Of a stretch of DNA of 64,000 bases, positions 1 to 13,260 are shown piece after piece; the stretch's first letter is position 1, and every line of letters begins with the position of its first letter. The notes under the pieces were generated by a model, which made no database searches, was not told the DNA's origin, and worked only from the letters and a program-made list of their open reading frames with translations. Both the position numbers and the translations under genes were made by a program. Origin of the DNA: Posidonia oceanica (Eukaryota; Streptophyta; Magnoliopsida; Alismatales; Posidoniaceae); NCBI GenBank assembly GCA_037176725.1, contig JAZBRS010000020.1:50682001-50746000 (forward strand). The letters are read 5' to 3'.

Positions 1-2689
1 TCTAGCTGTCTGATCTTGATAAGGCTTGTACTTATCATTCCTGACCTCTGTCGGGTTGTGTTAGGGCTTGCGCATGTCATTCCTGGCGGCTCGGTCTTGA
101 TAAGGCTTGTACTTATCATTCTTGACCACTTCCGAGTCTTGTTAGGGCTTTCACCTATCATTCCAGGTGGTCCGGTCTTGATATGGCAAGTACTTATCAT
201 TCCTGACCTCTTCCGTGTCTTGTTAGGGCCTTGCACCATTCATTCCATGCTTGTACTTAACATTCTCGGCCTCTTCCGGGTCTTTTTAGGGCTTGCACCA
301 ATCATTCCTGGCGGTCCAGTCTTGATAAGGCTTGTACTTATCATTCCTGACCTCCTCCGTGTCTTGTTAGGGCTTGCACCAATCATTCCAGGCAGTCCGA
401 ACTTGATAAGGCTTGTACTTAACAATCCTAACCTCTTCCGGTTCTTGTTAGGGCCTTGCACCGATCATTCCTGGCAGTCCGGTCTCGATAAGGCTAGTAC
501 TTATCTTTCCTGACTTCTTCTGGGTTTTGTTAGCGCTTTGCACCAGTCATTCCTAGCAGTCCTGTCTTGAGAAGGCTTGTACTTATCATTCCTGACCTCT
601 TCCGGGTCATGTTAGGGCATGCACCTTTCATTCCTGGTGGTTCGGTCTTGGTAAGGCTTGTACTTATCAATCCAGACCTCGTCCGGGTCTTGTTAGGGCT
701 TGCACCTATCATTCCTGGTGGTCCGGTCTTGAGATGGCTTGTACTTATCATTCCTGACCTCTTTCTGGTCATGTTAGGGCGTGCACCTATCATTCCTGGT
801 GGTCTGGTCTTGATAAGTCATGTACTTATCATTCCTGACCTCTTCCGGGTCTTGTTAGGGCTTTGCACCTATCATTCCGGGCGGTCGGGTCAAGACAAGG
901 CTTGTACTTATCATTCCCAACCTCTACCGGGTCATGTTAGCGCATGCACCTTTCTTTCCAGGCGGTCCGGTCTTGGTAAGGCTTGAACTTATCATTCTTG
1001 ACCTCTTTCGGGTCTAATTAGGGCTTGCACCTATCATTCTTGGCAGTCCGGTCTTGAGATGGCTTGTACTTATCATTCCTGACCTCTTTCAGGTCAGGTT
1101 AGGGCTTGCACCTACCATTCCAGGTGGTCTGGTCATGATAAGTCATGTACTTATCTTTCCTGACCTCTTCCGGGTCTTGTTAGGGCTTTGCACCTATCCT
1201 TCCGGGCGGTCGGGTCTAGACAAGGCATGTACCTATCATTCCTGACCTCTTCCAGGTCTTGCTAGGGCTTGCACCTATCATTCCTGGCGGTCCAGTCTTG
1301 ATAAGGCTTGTACATATCATTCCTGACCTCTTCCGGGTCTTGTTAGGGCCGTGCACCTATCAATCCTGGCGGTCCGGTCTCGTCAAGGCTTGTACTTATA
1401 ATTCCCAAACTCTTCCGGTTCTTGTTAGGGCTTGCACCAATCATTCCTGGCGATGCGGTCATGTTAAGGCATGTACTTATCATCCCTGACCTCCTCCAAG
1501 TCTTGTTAGGGCTTCGCACCTATCAATCCTGGCGGTCCGGTCTTGATAAGGCTTGTACTTATCATTCCTGACCTCTTCCAGGTCTTGTTAGGGCTAGCAC
1601 CTATCATTCCTAGCGGACCGGTCTCGATAAGGCTTGTACTTAGCATTCCTGACCTCTTCCGGGTCATGTTAGGGCTTGCAGCTACCAATCCTGGCAGTCC
1701 GGTCATGGTAAGGCATGTACTTATCATTCCTGACCTCATCCTGGTCTAGTTTGGGCTTGCACCTATCATTCCTGGCGGTCCGGTCTTGATAAGGCGAGTA
1801 TTTATCGTTCCTGACCTCACGCGGGTCTTGTTTGGGCTTGCACCAATCATTCCTAGCGGTCCGGTCTTGCAAAGGCTTGTACTTATCATTCCTGACCTTT
1901 TTCGGGTCTTGTTAGGGCTTGCACCAATCATTCCTGGCGGTCTGGTCTTGATAAGGCTTGTACTTATCATTACTGACCTCTTCCGGGTCTTGTTAGGGCA
2001 TGCACCTATCATTCCTGGCGGTCCGGTCTAGATAAGGCATGCACTTATCGTTCCTGACCTCTTCCGAGTCTTGTTAGGGCTTTGCACCAATCATTGCAAG
2101 CGGTCTGGTCTTGGTAAGGCTTGTACTTATCATTCCTGACCTCTTCTGGGTCATGTTATGGCTTACACCTATCGTTCCTGGCGGTCCAGTCTTGACAAGG
2201 CATGTTCTTATCATTCCCGATCTCTTCTGGTTCTTGTTAGGGCTTGTCCCTATCAATCCTGGCAGTTTGCTATTGATAAGGCTTGTACTTATCATTCCTG
2301 ACCGCTTCCAGTTCTTGTTAGGGCTTTGCACCTATCATTCAAGGCGGTCCGGTCTTGGTAAGGCATGTACTTATCATTCCTGACCTCTTCCGGGTCTTGT
2401 TTGGGCTTTGCACCTATCTTTCTAGCTGTCCGATCTTGATAAGGCTTGTACTTATCATTCCTGACCTCTGCCGGGTCTTGTTACGGCTTGCACCAATCAT
2501 TCTTGGTGGTCCGGTCCTGATAAGAATGTACTTACCAATCCAAACCTCTTCCAAGTCTTGTTAGGGCTTGCACCTATAATTCCTGGTGGTCCAGTCATGA
2601 TAAGGCTTGTACTTATCATTCCTGAGATCTTTCGGGTCTTGTTAGGGCTTGCACATGTCATTCTAGGCGGTTCGGTCTTGATAAGGCTC
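1..2689 (+). repeat. Left flank of diverged monomers
   Basis: This stretch is satellite but not part of the 12,287-bp period. About 1-1,000 resembles about 9,944-10,940 (offset 9,943) and about 12,200-13,200 (offset 12,200), including the shared 63-bp short monomer and the TAGCGCTTTGCACCAGTCA marker monomer near 530. About 1,740-2,689 is colinear with 54,927-55,870 at an offset of about 53,181. Nothing other than satellite is present. The array continues past the left edge of the window. Confidence 0.85.
190..252 (+). repeat. 63-bp short-monomer subfamily (type copy)
   Basis: Here GCACCATTCATTCC is joined to CTTGTAC by only ATG (247-249), where a normal monomer has 22 bp (TGGCGGTCC through AAGG). 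This is a 19-bp loss. Combined with the extra base of the 82-bp form, the monomer is 63 bp, so the triplet phase is unchanged. I count 17 such monomers, near 228, 2,806, 3,359, 10,172, 12,430, 15,094, 15,646, 22,459, 24,717, 27,381, 27,933, 34,584, 36,841, 45,036, 47,460, 55,990 and 56,539. They remove the first arm of the GATAAG/CTTATC dyad. Confidence 0.85.
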
Positions 2690-5600
2690 GTACTTATCAT
2701 TCTTGATCTCTTCCGAGTCTAGTTAGGGCTTTCACCTATCATTCCTGGTGGTCCGGTCTCGATAAGGCATGTACTTATCATTCCTGACCTCATCCGTGTC
2801 ATGTTAGGGCCTTGCACCATTCATTCCGTGCTTGTACTTATCATTCTCGGCCTCTTCCGGGTCTTGTTAGGGCTAGCACCTATCATTCCTGGCGGTCCGG
2901 TCTCGATAAGGCTAGTACTTATCATTCCCGACCTCTACCAGGTCTTGTTAGGGCTTGCAACGATCATTCCTAGCGGTCCGGTCTTGATAAGTCTTCCACT
3001 TATCATTCCTGACCTCTTCCGGGTCTTGTTTTGGCGTTCACCTGTCATTCCTGGCGGTCCAATCTTGATAAGTCTTCCACTTATCATTCCCGACCTCTTC
3101 TAGGTCATGTTAGGCCTTACACCTATCATTCATGGCGTTCCGGTCACGATACGGCTTGTACTTATCATTCCTGACCACTTCCGGCTCTTGTTAGGGCTTT
3201 GCTCCTATCAATCCAGGCGGTCCGGTCGTCATAATGCTTGTACTTATCATTCTTGACCTCTTCCGAGTCTTGTTAGGGCTTCCACCTATCATTCCGGGTG
3301 GTCCGGTCATGATAAGGCATGTACTTATCATTTCTGACCTTTTCCGTGTCTTGTTAGGGCCATGCACCATTCATTCCATGCTTGTACTTAACATTCTCGG
3401 CCTCTTCCGGGTCTTGTTAGGGCTTGCACCTATCATTCCTAGCGGTCCGGTCTTGATAAGGCTTGTACTTATCATTCCCGACCTCTTCCGGGTATTGTTA
3501 GGGCTTGCACCAATCATTCCTAGGGGTCCGGTCTTGGTGTGGCTTGTACTTATCATTCCTGACCTCTTTCGGTTCTTGTTATGGCTTTGCACCTATAAAT
3601 CCTAGCGGTCTGGTATTGATTAGGCTTGTACATTTCATTCCTGACCTCTTTCGGGTCTTGTTAGGGCTTGCACCGATCATTCCTAGCGGTCCGGTCTTGA
3701 AAAGGCTTGTACTTATCATTCCCGACCTCCTCCGGGTCATGTTAGGGCTTGCACCTATCTTTCCTGGGGGTCCAGTCTTGATATGGCTTGTACTTATCCA
3801 TCCGGAACTCTTCCGGGTCTTCCTTGGGCTTTGCACCTATCATTCCTGGCGGTCCGGTCTTGATAAGGCTTGTACTTATCATTCCTGACCTCTTCAAGGT
3901 CTTGTTAGGCCTTCGCACCTATCATTCCTGGCGGTCCAGTCTTGATACGGCTTGTACTTACCATTCCTGACCTCTTCCGGGTCTTGTTTGGGCTTTGCAC
4001 CTATCATTCCTGGCGGTCGGGTCTAGATTAGGCTTGTACTTATCATTCCTGACCACTTCTGGGTCTTGTTAGGGCTTGCACCTATCAATCCAGGAAGACA
4101 GGTCTTGATAAGGCTTGTACTTATCATTCCCGACCTCTTCCGAGTCTTGTTAGGGCATGCACCTATCCTTCCTAGCGGTCCGGTCTTGGTGGGGCTTGTA
4201 CTTATCGTTCCTGACCTCTTCCGGTTCTTGTTATGGCTTTGCACCTATCAATCCTGGCGGTCCGGTCTTGATAAGGCTTGTACTTATCATTCCGGACCTC
4301 TTCTGGGTCTTGTTAGGGCTTGCACCTACCATTCCTGGCGGTCCGGTATTGATTAGGCTTGTACAGTATTCCTGACCTCTTCCAGGTCTTGTTAGGGCTT
4401 GCACCGATCATTCCTGGCGGTCCGGTCTTGATAAGGCTCGTACTTATCGTTCCTGACCTCTTCCGGGTCTTGTTAGGGCATGCACTTATCAATCCTAGCG
4501 GTCCAGTCATGACATGGCTTGTACTAATCATTCCTGACCTCTTTCGGGTCTTGTTAGGGCTTGCACCTAGCATTCATGGCGGTCCGGTCTTGATAAGGCT
4601 GGTACTTATCATTCCTGACCTCTTCAAGGTCTTGTTTGGGCTTCGCACCTATCATTCGAAGCGGTCCGGTCATGATACGGCTTGTACTTATCATTCCTGA
4701 CCCCTTCCGGGTCTTGTTTGGGCTTTACACCTATCATTCCTGGCGGTCCAGTATTGACAAGGCTTGTACTTATCACTCCTGACCTCTTCCGTGTCTTGTT
4801 AGGGCTTGCACCTATCATTCCTAGCGGTCCGGTCGGGATAAGGCTTGTACTTACCATTCCTGACCGCTTCTAGGTCCTGTTAGGACTCTGCACCAATCAA
4901 TCGTAGCGGTCCGGTTTTGATAAGGCTTGAACTTATCATTCCCGACCGCCTCCGGGTCTTTTTAGGGCTTGCACCTATCTTTCCTGGCGGTCCGGTCTTG
5001 ATATGGCTTGTACTTATCCTTCCTGACCCCTTCCGAGTCTTGCTAGGGCTTTGCACCTGTCATTCCAGGCGGTCCGGTCTTGATAAGGCTTGTACTTATC
5101 ATTCTTGACCTCTTCCAGGTCTTGTTAGGGCTTGCTCCTACCTTTCCTGGTGGTACGGTCTTGGTAAGGCATGTACTTATCGTTCCTGACCTCTTCCGAG
5201 TCTTGTTAGGGCATGCACCTAACATTCCTAGCGGTCCGGTCTTGGTAAGGCATGTACTTATCATTCCTGACCTCATCCTGGCCATGTTTGGGCATGCACC
5301 TATCATTCCAGGCGGTTCGGTATTGATAAGGCTTGTACTTATCGTTACCGACCTCTTCCGGGTCTTGTTAGGGCAGGCACCTATCATTCCTGGTGGTCCG
5401 GTCATGATACGGCGTGTGGTTGTCATTCATGACCTCTTCCGAGTCTTGTTAGGGCTTTGCACCTATCATTCCTGGCGGTCTGGTCTTGATGAGGCTTGTA
5501 CTTATCTTTCTTGACCTCTTCGTGTATAGTTAGGGCTTGTACCTATCATTCCTGGTGGTCTAGTCTCGAAAAGACTTGAACTTATCACTCTCGACCATTT

Positions 5601-8600
5601 CCAGGTCCTGTGAGGGCTTGCACCTGTCATTCCAGGCGGTCCGGTCATGATAAGGCTTGTACTTTTCATTCCAGGCCTCTTCCGGGTCTTGTTAGGGCTT
5701 TGCACCAGTCATTCCAGGCGGTCTGATCCAGATGAGGCTTGTACTAAACATTCCTGACCTCTTCCGGGTCAAGTTAGGGCTTGCACCACTCATTCCTGGC
5801 GGTCCGGTGTTGTTAAGGCTTGTACTAATCAATCCTGACCTCTTCCAGGTCTTGTTAAGGCATTTGCCTATCATTCCAGGTGGTCTGGTCTCTCTATAAG
5901 GCTTGAACTTGTCATTCCTTACCTCTTCCAGGTCTTGTTGGGGCGTGCACCAATCATTCCTGGCAGTCCGGTCTCGATAAGGCTTGTACTTATCATTCCT
6001 GACCTCTTCCGGGTCTTGTTAGGGCTTTGCACCTATCATTCCTAGCGGTCCAGTCTTGATAAGGCATGTACTTATCGTTCCTGACCTCTTCTGTGTCTTG
6101 TTTGGGCTTTGCACCTATCATTCCTGGCGGTCCGGTCTTGATAAGGCTTCCACATATCATTCCTGACCTCTTCCAGGTCTTGGCTGGGCTAGCACCTATC
6201 ATTCATGCCGGTCTGGTCTCGATAAGGCTTATACTTACCATTTCTGACCTCTTCTAGGTCTAGTTAGGGCTCTGCACCTACCATTCCTAGCGGTCCGGTC
6301 TCGATAAGGCTTGTACTAATCATTCTTGACCTCTTCCTGGTCTTGTTAGGGCTTGCACCTATCATTCCTGGCGGTCCGGTCTTGATAAGTTTTGTACTTA
6401 TCATTCCTGACCTCTTCCGGTACTTGTTTGGGCGTTCACCGATCATTCCCGGCAGTTCGGTAGTGATAAGGCTTGTACTTATCATTCCTGATCTCTTCCT
6501 GGTCTTGTCCGGGCATACACCAATCATTCCTAGCAGTTCGGTCTAGATAAGGCTTGTACTTATCGTTCCTGACCACTTTCGGGTATTGTTAGGGCATTGC
6601 TCCTATCATTCTTGGTGGTCCGGTCTTGATAAGGCTTGCACTTATCATTCCTGACCTCTTCCAGGTCTTGTTAGGGCTTTGCAACAATCAATCCTGGCGC
6701 TCCAGTCAAGATTAGGCTTGTACTTATCATTCCTGACCTCTTTCGGGTCATGTTAGGGCATGCACCTACCAATCCAGGCAGTCCGGTCTTGGTAAGGCTG
6801 GTACTTATCATTCCTGACCTCTTTCGGGTCTTGTTTGGGCCTTGCACCTATCATTTCTGGCGGCTGGGTCAAGATAAGGCTTGTACTTATCATTCCATAC
6901 CTCTTCCGGGTCTTGTTAGAGCTTGCACCTAGCACTCCAGTTGGTCAGGTCTTGATAAGGCTTGTACTTTTCATTCCCGACCTGTTCCGGGTCTTGTAAG
7001 GGCTCGCTCCTATCATTCCTAGCGGTCCGGTCTTGGTGAGGCTAGTACTTATCATTCTTGACCTCCTCCGGTCCTTGTTATGGCTTTGCACCAATCAAAC
7101 CTAGCGGTCTGGTCTTGATAAGGCTTGTACTTAACTTTCCTGACCACTTACGTGTTTTGTTAGGGCTTTGCACCTATCATTCCTGGCGGTCCGGTCTCGA
7201 TAGGGCTTGTACTTGTCATTCCCAACCTCTTCCTATTCTTGTTAGGGCTTGCACCAATCATTTCTGGCAGTGCGGTCATGTTAAGGCTTGCACTTATCAT
7301 TCTTGACCTCTTCCGGGTCTTGTTTGGGCTTTGCACCTATCATTCCTGGTGGTCGGGTCTAGATAAGGCTTGTACTTATCATTCCAGACCTCTTCCGGGT
7401 CTTGTTAGGGCTTGCACCTGTCATTCCAGTTGGTCAGTTCTTGATAAGGCTTGTACTTTTCATTCCCGACCAGTTCCGGGTCTAGTAAGGGCTCGCTCCC
7501 ATCATTTCGAGTAGTCTGGTCTTGGTGAGGCTAGTACTTATCATTCCTGACCTCCTTCGGTCCTTGTTATGGCTTTGCACCAATCGATCCTGGCGGTCCG
7601 GTCTTGATAAGGCTTGTACTTAACATTCCTAACCACTTCCGGGTTTTGTTAGGCCTTTGCACCTATCATTCCTGGCAGTCCGGTCATGATAAGGCTTGTT
7701 CTTATCATTCCAGACCTCTTCCGGGTCTTGATAGGGCTAGCACCTATCTTTCCTGGCGGTCTGGTATTGATTAGGCTTGTACATTTCATTCCTGACCTCT
7801 TCTGGGTCTTGTTAGGGCTTGCACCTATCATTCCAGGCGATCCGAAATTGGTAAGGCTCGTACTTATCATTCCCGACCTCTTCCGGGTCTTGTTAGGGCT
7901 TGCACCAATCAATCCTAGCGGTCCGGTCTTGACATGGCTTGTACTAATCATTCCTGACCTCTTCCGGGTCTTGTTTGGGCTTGCACCAATCATTCATGGC
8001 AGTCCGATCTTGATAAGGCTTGTACTAATCAGTCCCGACCTCCTCAAGGTCTTGTTTGGACTTTGCACCAATCATTCCAAGCGGTCCGGTCATGATAAGG
8101 CTTGTACTTACCCTTCCGGACCTCTTCCGAGTCTTGTTTGGGCTTTGCACCAATCAATCCTGGCGGTCCGGTATTGAAAAGGATTCTACATATCATTCCT
8201 GACCTCTTACAGGTCCAGTTAGGGCTTGCACCAATCATTTCTAGCGGTCCGATCATGATACGGCTTGTACATATCATTCTCGACCTCTTCCGGGTCAAGT
8301 TAGGGCTTGCACCAATCTTTCCTGGCGGTCTGGTCTTGATAAGGCTTGTACTTATCATTCCTGACCTCTTCCGGGTCTTCTTATGGCGTTGGACCTATCA
8401 TTCCTGGCGGTCCGGTCTTGATAAGGCTTGTACTTATCAATCCTGACCTCTTTCGGGTCATGTTCGAGCTTGCACCTATCATTCCTGGCGGTCCGGTCTC
8501 GATAAGGCTTGTACTTATCATTCCTGACCTCGTACGCGTCTTCTTAGGGCTTGCACCTATTATTCCTGGCGGTCTGGTCTTGGTAAGGCATGTACTTATC

Positions 8601-9920
8601 ATTCCTGACCTCATCCTAGTCTTGTTTGGGCTTGCACCTATCATTCCTGGCGGTCCGGTCATGATTAGGCATGTACTTATCATTCCTGACCACACGCGGG
8701 TCTTGTTTGGGATTTGCACCAATCATTGCTGGCGGTCCGGTATTGAAAAGGATTGTACATATCATTCCTGACCTCTTACAGGTCCAGTTAGGGCTTGCAC
8801 CATTCATTCCTAGCGGTCCGGTCTTGATAAGGCTTGTACTTATCATTCTCGTCCTCTTCTAGGTCTTGTTAGGGCTTGCACCTTTCTTTCCTGGCGGTCT
8901 GGTCTAGATAAGGCTTGTACTTATCATTCCTGACCTCTTCCGGGTCTTCTTAGGGCGTTGCACCTATCATTCCTGGCGGTCTGGTCTTGATAAGGCTTGT
9001 ACTTATCATTCCTGACCTCTTCCGGGTCATGTTCGGGCTTACACCTATCATTCCTGGCGGTCCGGTCTCGATAAGGCTTGTACTTATCAGTCCTGACCTC
9101 TTACGGGTCTTGTTAGGGCTTGCTCCAATCATTCCTGGCAGTCCGGTCATGGTATGGCATGTACTTATCATTCCTGACCGCATCCGAGTCTTGTTTAGGC
9201 ATGCACCTATCATTCCTGGCGGTCTGGTCTTGATAAGGCTTGTACTTATCATTCCTGACCTCACGCGGGTCTTGTTTGGGTTTGCACCTATCTTTCCTAG
9301 CGGTCCGGTCTTGCTAAGGCTTGTACTTATCATTCCTGACCTCTTCCAGGTCCTGTTAGGGCTTGCACCTATCATTCCTGGCGGTCCGGTCTTGATAAGG
9401 CTTGTTCTTATCATTACTGACCTCTTCCGGGTCTTGTTAGGGCAAGCACCTATCATTCCTGCCGGTCCGTCTTGATTAGGCGTGTACTTATCATTCCTGA
9501 CCGCTTCCGAGTCTTGTTAGGGCTTTGCACCTATCATTCCTAGCGGTCCGGTCTTGATAAGGCTTGTACTTATCATTCCTGACCTCCTCTGGGTCATCTT
9601 AAGGCTTGCACCTAACATTCCTGACGGTCCAGTCTTGACAAGGCTTGTTCTTATCATTCACGAACTCTTCCGGGTCTTGTTAGGGCTTGCACTGATCATT
9701 CCTAGCGGTTTGGTCTTGATAAGGCTTGTACTTATCATTCTTGACCGCTTCCTGGTCTTGTTAGGGCTTTGCACCTATCATTCTAGGCGGTCCGGTCGTG
9801 GTAAGGCATGTACTTATCATTCCTAACCTCTTCCGGATCTTGTTAGGGCTTGCACCAAACATTCTTGGTGGTCTGGTACAGGTACGGAAAGTACTTATCA
9901 TTCCTGACCACTTCCAGGTC

Positions 9921-9946
9921 TTGGTACGGAATGTACTTATTATTCC
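9921..9946 (+). other. A-to-B half swap (HOR copy 1, first)
   Basis: In the B-half position this monomer reads TTGGTACGGAATGTACTTAT then TATTCC, 26 bp, where related monomers at 44,787-44,811, 51,194-51,219 and 54,441-54,466 read TTGTTAGGGCTTGCACCTAT then CATTCC, also 26 bp. The inserted text is that of the adjacent A half (compare 44,745-44,765). The swap is length-neutral. Copies lie at 22,208-22,233 and 34,333-34,358. Confidence 0.83.
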
Positions 9947-10698
9947 AAGCGGTCCGGTCATGATAAGGCTTGTACTTATCATTCCTGACTTCTTCTGTAT
10001 CTTGTTATGGCTTGCACATGTCATTCCTAGCGGCTCTGTCTTGATAAGGCTTGTACTTATCATTCTTGACCACTTCCGAGTCTTGTTAGGGCTTTCACCT
10101 ATCATTCCTGGTGGTCCGGTCTTGATAAGGCAAGTACTTATCATTCCTGACCACTTCCGTGTCTTGTTAGGGCCTTGCACCATTCTTTCCATGCTTGTAC
10201 TTAACATTCTCGACCTCTTCCGGGTCTTGTTAGGGCTTGTACCTATCATTCCTGGCGGTCCGGTCTTGATAAGGCTTGTACATATCATTCCCAACCTCCT
10301 CTGTGTCTTGTTAGGGCTTGCACCTATCATTCCAGGCGGTCCGGTCCTGATATGGCTTGTACTTAACATTCCTGACCACTTCCGGTTCTTGTTAGAGCCT
10401 TGCACCGATCATTCCTGGCAGTCCGGTCTTGATAAGGCTTGTACTTATCATTCCTGACCTCTTCTGGGTCTTGTTAGCGCTTTGCACCAGTCATTCCTAG
10501 CAGTCCTGTCTTGAGAATGCTTGTACTTATCATTCCTGACCTCTTCTGGGTCATGTTAGGGCATGCACCTTTCATTCCTAGGAGTTCGGTGTTGGTAAGG
10601 CTTGTACTTATCAATCCAGACCTCGTCCGGGTCTTGTTAGGGCTTGCACCTATCATTCCTGGCGGTCCGGTCTTGAGATGGCTTGTACTTATCATTCC

Positions 10699-10715
10699 TG
10701 ACCTCTTTCAGGTCA
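10699..10715. other. Second dyad, TGACCT/AGGTCA form (type copy)
   Basis: TGACCT (10,699-10,704) and AGGTCA (10,710-10,715) are perfect reverse complements around CTTTC. In consensus monomers the arms shorten to GACC and GGTC. The six-base form is restricted to a subfamily with TTTCAGGTCATG, for example near 1,079, 10,699, 10,942 and 12,956. Confidence 0.7.
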
Positions 10716-11554
10716 TGTTAGGGCTTACACCTATCATTCCGGGCGGTCGGGTCAAGACTAGGCTTGTACTTATCATTCCCGACCTCTTCCGGGTCAGGTT
10801 AGGGCATGCACCTTTCATTCCTGGCGGTCCGGTCCTGGTAAGGCTAGTACTTATCATTCCAGACCTCTTCCAGGTCTTGTTTGGGCTTGCACCTATCATT
10901 TCAGGCGGTCCGGTCTTGAGATGGCTTGTACTTATCATTCCTGACCTCTTTCAGGTCATGTTAGGGCTTGCACCTATCATTCCTGGTGGTCTGGTCATGA
11001 TAAGTCGTGTACTTATCATTCCTGACCTCTTCCAGGTCATGTAAGGGCTTTGCACCTATCATTCCGGGCGGTTTGGTCTAGACAAGGCTTGTACATATCA
11101 TTCTCGACCGCTTCTGGGTCGTGTTTGGGCTTGCACCAATCATTCCTGACGGTCCGGTCTTGATTAGGCTTGTACATATCATTCCTGACCTCTTCCGGGT
11201 CTTGTTATGGCCTTGCACCTATCATTCCTGGCGGTCCGATCTCGATAAGGCTTGTACTTATCATTGCCAACCTCTTCCAGTTCTTGTTAGGGCTTGCACC
11301 TATCATTCCTGGCGGTGCGGTCATGTTAAGGCTTGTACTTGTCATTCCTGACCTCTTACGGGTCTTGTTTGGGCTTGCACCAATCATTCCTGGCTGTCCG
11401 GACTTGGTTTGGCATTCACTTATCATTCCTGACCTCATCCTAGTCTCGTTTTGGCATGCACTTACAATTCCTGGCGGTCCGATCTCGATAAGGCATGCAC
11501 TTATCGTTCCTGACCTCTTCGAGTCTTGTTAGGGCTTTGCACCTATCATTCCAA

Positions 11555-13260
11555 GAAGTCCGGTCTTGCTAAGGCTTGTACTTATCATTCCTGACCTCTT
11601 ACGGGTCTTGTTAGGGCTTGTACCAATCATTCCTGGCGGTCCGGTCTTGATAAGGCTTTTACTTATCGTTACTGACCTCTTCCGGGTCTTGTTAGGGCAT
11701 GCACCTATCATTCCTAGCGGTCCGGTCTTAATTAGGCGTGTACTTATCGTTCCTAACCTCTTCCGAGTCTTGTTAGGGCTTTGCAACTATCATTCCTAGC
11801 GGTCCGGTCTTGATAAGGCTTGTACTTATCATTCCTGACCTCTCCTGGGTCATCTTAGGGCTTGCACCTAGCGTTCCTGGCGGTCCGGTCTTGACATGGC
11901 TTGTTCTTATCATTCCCGAACTCTTCCAGGTCTTATTAAGGCTTGCACCGATCATTCCTAGCGGTTTGGTCTAGATAAGGCTTGTACTTATCATTCCTGA
12001 CCGCATCCTGGTCTTGTTAGGGCATTGCTCCTATCATTCTAGGCGGTCCGGTCTTGGTAAAGCATGTACATATCATTCCTAACCTCTTCCGGATCTTGTT
12101 AGGGCTTGCACCAAACATTCTTGGTGGTCTGGTCTTGGTACGGAAAGTACTTATAATTCCTGACCACTTCCAGGTCTTGGTACAGAATGTACTTATCTTT
12201 CCAAGTGGTCCGGTCATGATAAGGCTGATACTTATCATTCCTGACATCTTCTGTATCTTGTTATGGCTTGCACATGTCATTCCTAGCGGCTCGGTCTTGA
12301 TAAGGCTTGTACTTAACATTCTTGACCACTTCCGAGTCTTGTTAGGGCTTTCACCTATCATTCCTGGTGGTCCGGTCTTGATAAGGCAAGTACTTATCAT
12401 TCCTGACCACTTCTGTGTCTTGTTAGGGCCTTGCACCATTCTTTCCATGCATGTACTTAACATTCTCGGCCTCTTCCGGGTCTTGTTAGGGCATGTACCT
12501 ATCATTCCTGGCAGTCCGGTCTTGATAAGGCTTGTACTTATCATTCCCGACCTCCTGCGTGTCTTGTTAGGGCTTGCACCTATCATTCCAGGCAGTCCGG
12601 TCTTGATAAGGCTTGTACTTAACATTCCTGATCTCTTCCGGTTCTTGTTAGGGCCTTGCACCGATCATTCCTGGCAGTCCGGTCTTGATAAGGCTTGTAC
12701 TTATCATTCCTGACCTCTTCTGGGTCTTGTTAGCGCTTTGCACCAGTCATTCCTAGCAGTCCTGTCTTGAGAAGGCATGTACTAATCATTCCTGACCTCT
12801 TCTGGGTCATGTTAGGGCATGCACCTTTCATTCCTGGCAGTTCGGTGTTGGTAAGGCTTGTACTTATCATTCCTGACCACTTCCGGGTCTTGTTAGGGCT
12901 TGCACCTATCATTCCTGGCGGTCCGGTCTTGAGATGGCTTGTACTTATCATTCCTGACCTCTTTCAGGTCATGTTAGGGCTTGCACCTATCATTCCTGGT
13001 GGCCAGGTCTTGATAAGTCATGTACTTATCATTTCTGACCTCTTCCGGGTCTTGTTAGGGCTTTGCAGCTATCATTCCGGGCGGTCGGGTCAAGACTAGG
13101 CATGTACTTATCATTCCCGACCTCTTCCGATTCATGTTAGGGCATGCACCTTTCATTCCTGGCGGTCCGGTCTTGGTAAGGCTAGTACTTATCATTCCTG
13201 ACCTCTTCCGGGTCTTGTTAGGGCTTGCACCTATCATTCCTAGCGGTCCGGTCTTGAGAT
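11555..13260 (+). repeat. Nested 1.6-kb segment, second member (HOR copy 1)
   Basis: This is the partner of 9,300-10,930, sharing in order the TCTTGCTAAGG monomer, the half-swapped monomer, the 63-bp short monomer and the TAGCGCTTTGCACCAGTCA marker. Equivalents lie at about 23,842-25,547 in copy 2 and 35,966-37,671 in copy 3. Confidence 0.8.
12177..12202 (+). other. A-to-B half swap (HOR copy 1, second)
   Basis: This is the same swap in the second nested 1.6-kb segment, with the variant TTGGTACAGAATGTACTTAT. Copies lie at 24,464-24,489 and 36,588-36,613. Its presence in both nested members shows that the swap came before their duplication. Confidence 0.82.

Larger units (their letters stand above)
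9300..10930 (+). repeat. Nested 1.6-kb segment, first member (HOR copy 1)
   Basis: This segment is paralogous to 11,555-13,260. The offset is 2,255 at its left end and 2,256 after the 80-bp monomer near 9,470 (a missing G in GGTCCGTCTTG). Near 12,985-13,078 the second member has one additional 82-bp monomer, which raises the offset to 2,338. Divergence between the two members is clearly greater than between HOR copies, so this duplication predates the triplication. Equivalents lie at about 21,587-23,217 and 33,874-35,342. Confidence 0.8.

Noticed and set aside
4860..4900. GTCCT-GTT-AGGAC short dyad in the TAGGTCCTGTTAGGACTCTGC monomers as a functional site
   Set aside because: It marks a subfamily (also near 13,780, 17,160, 26,068, 40,876, 57,849 and 61,027), but it is only five bases per arm and is best explained as a chance variant spread by duplication.
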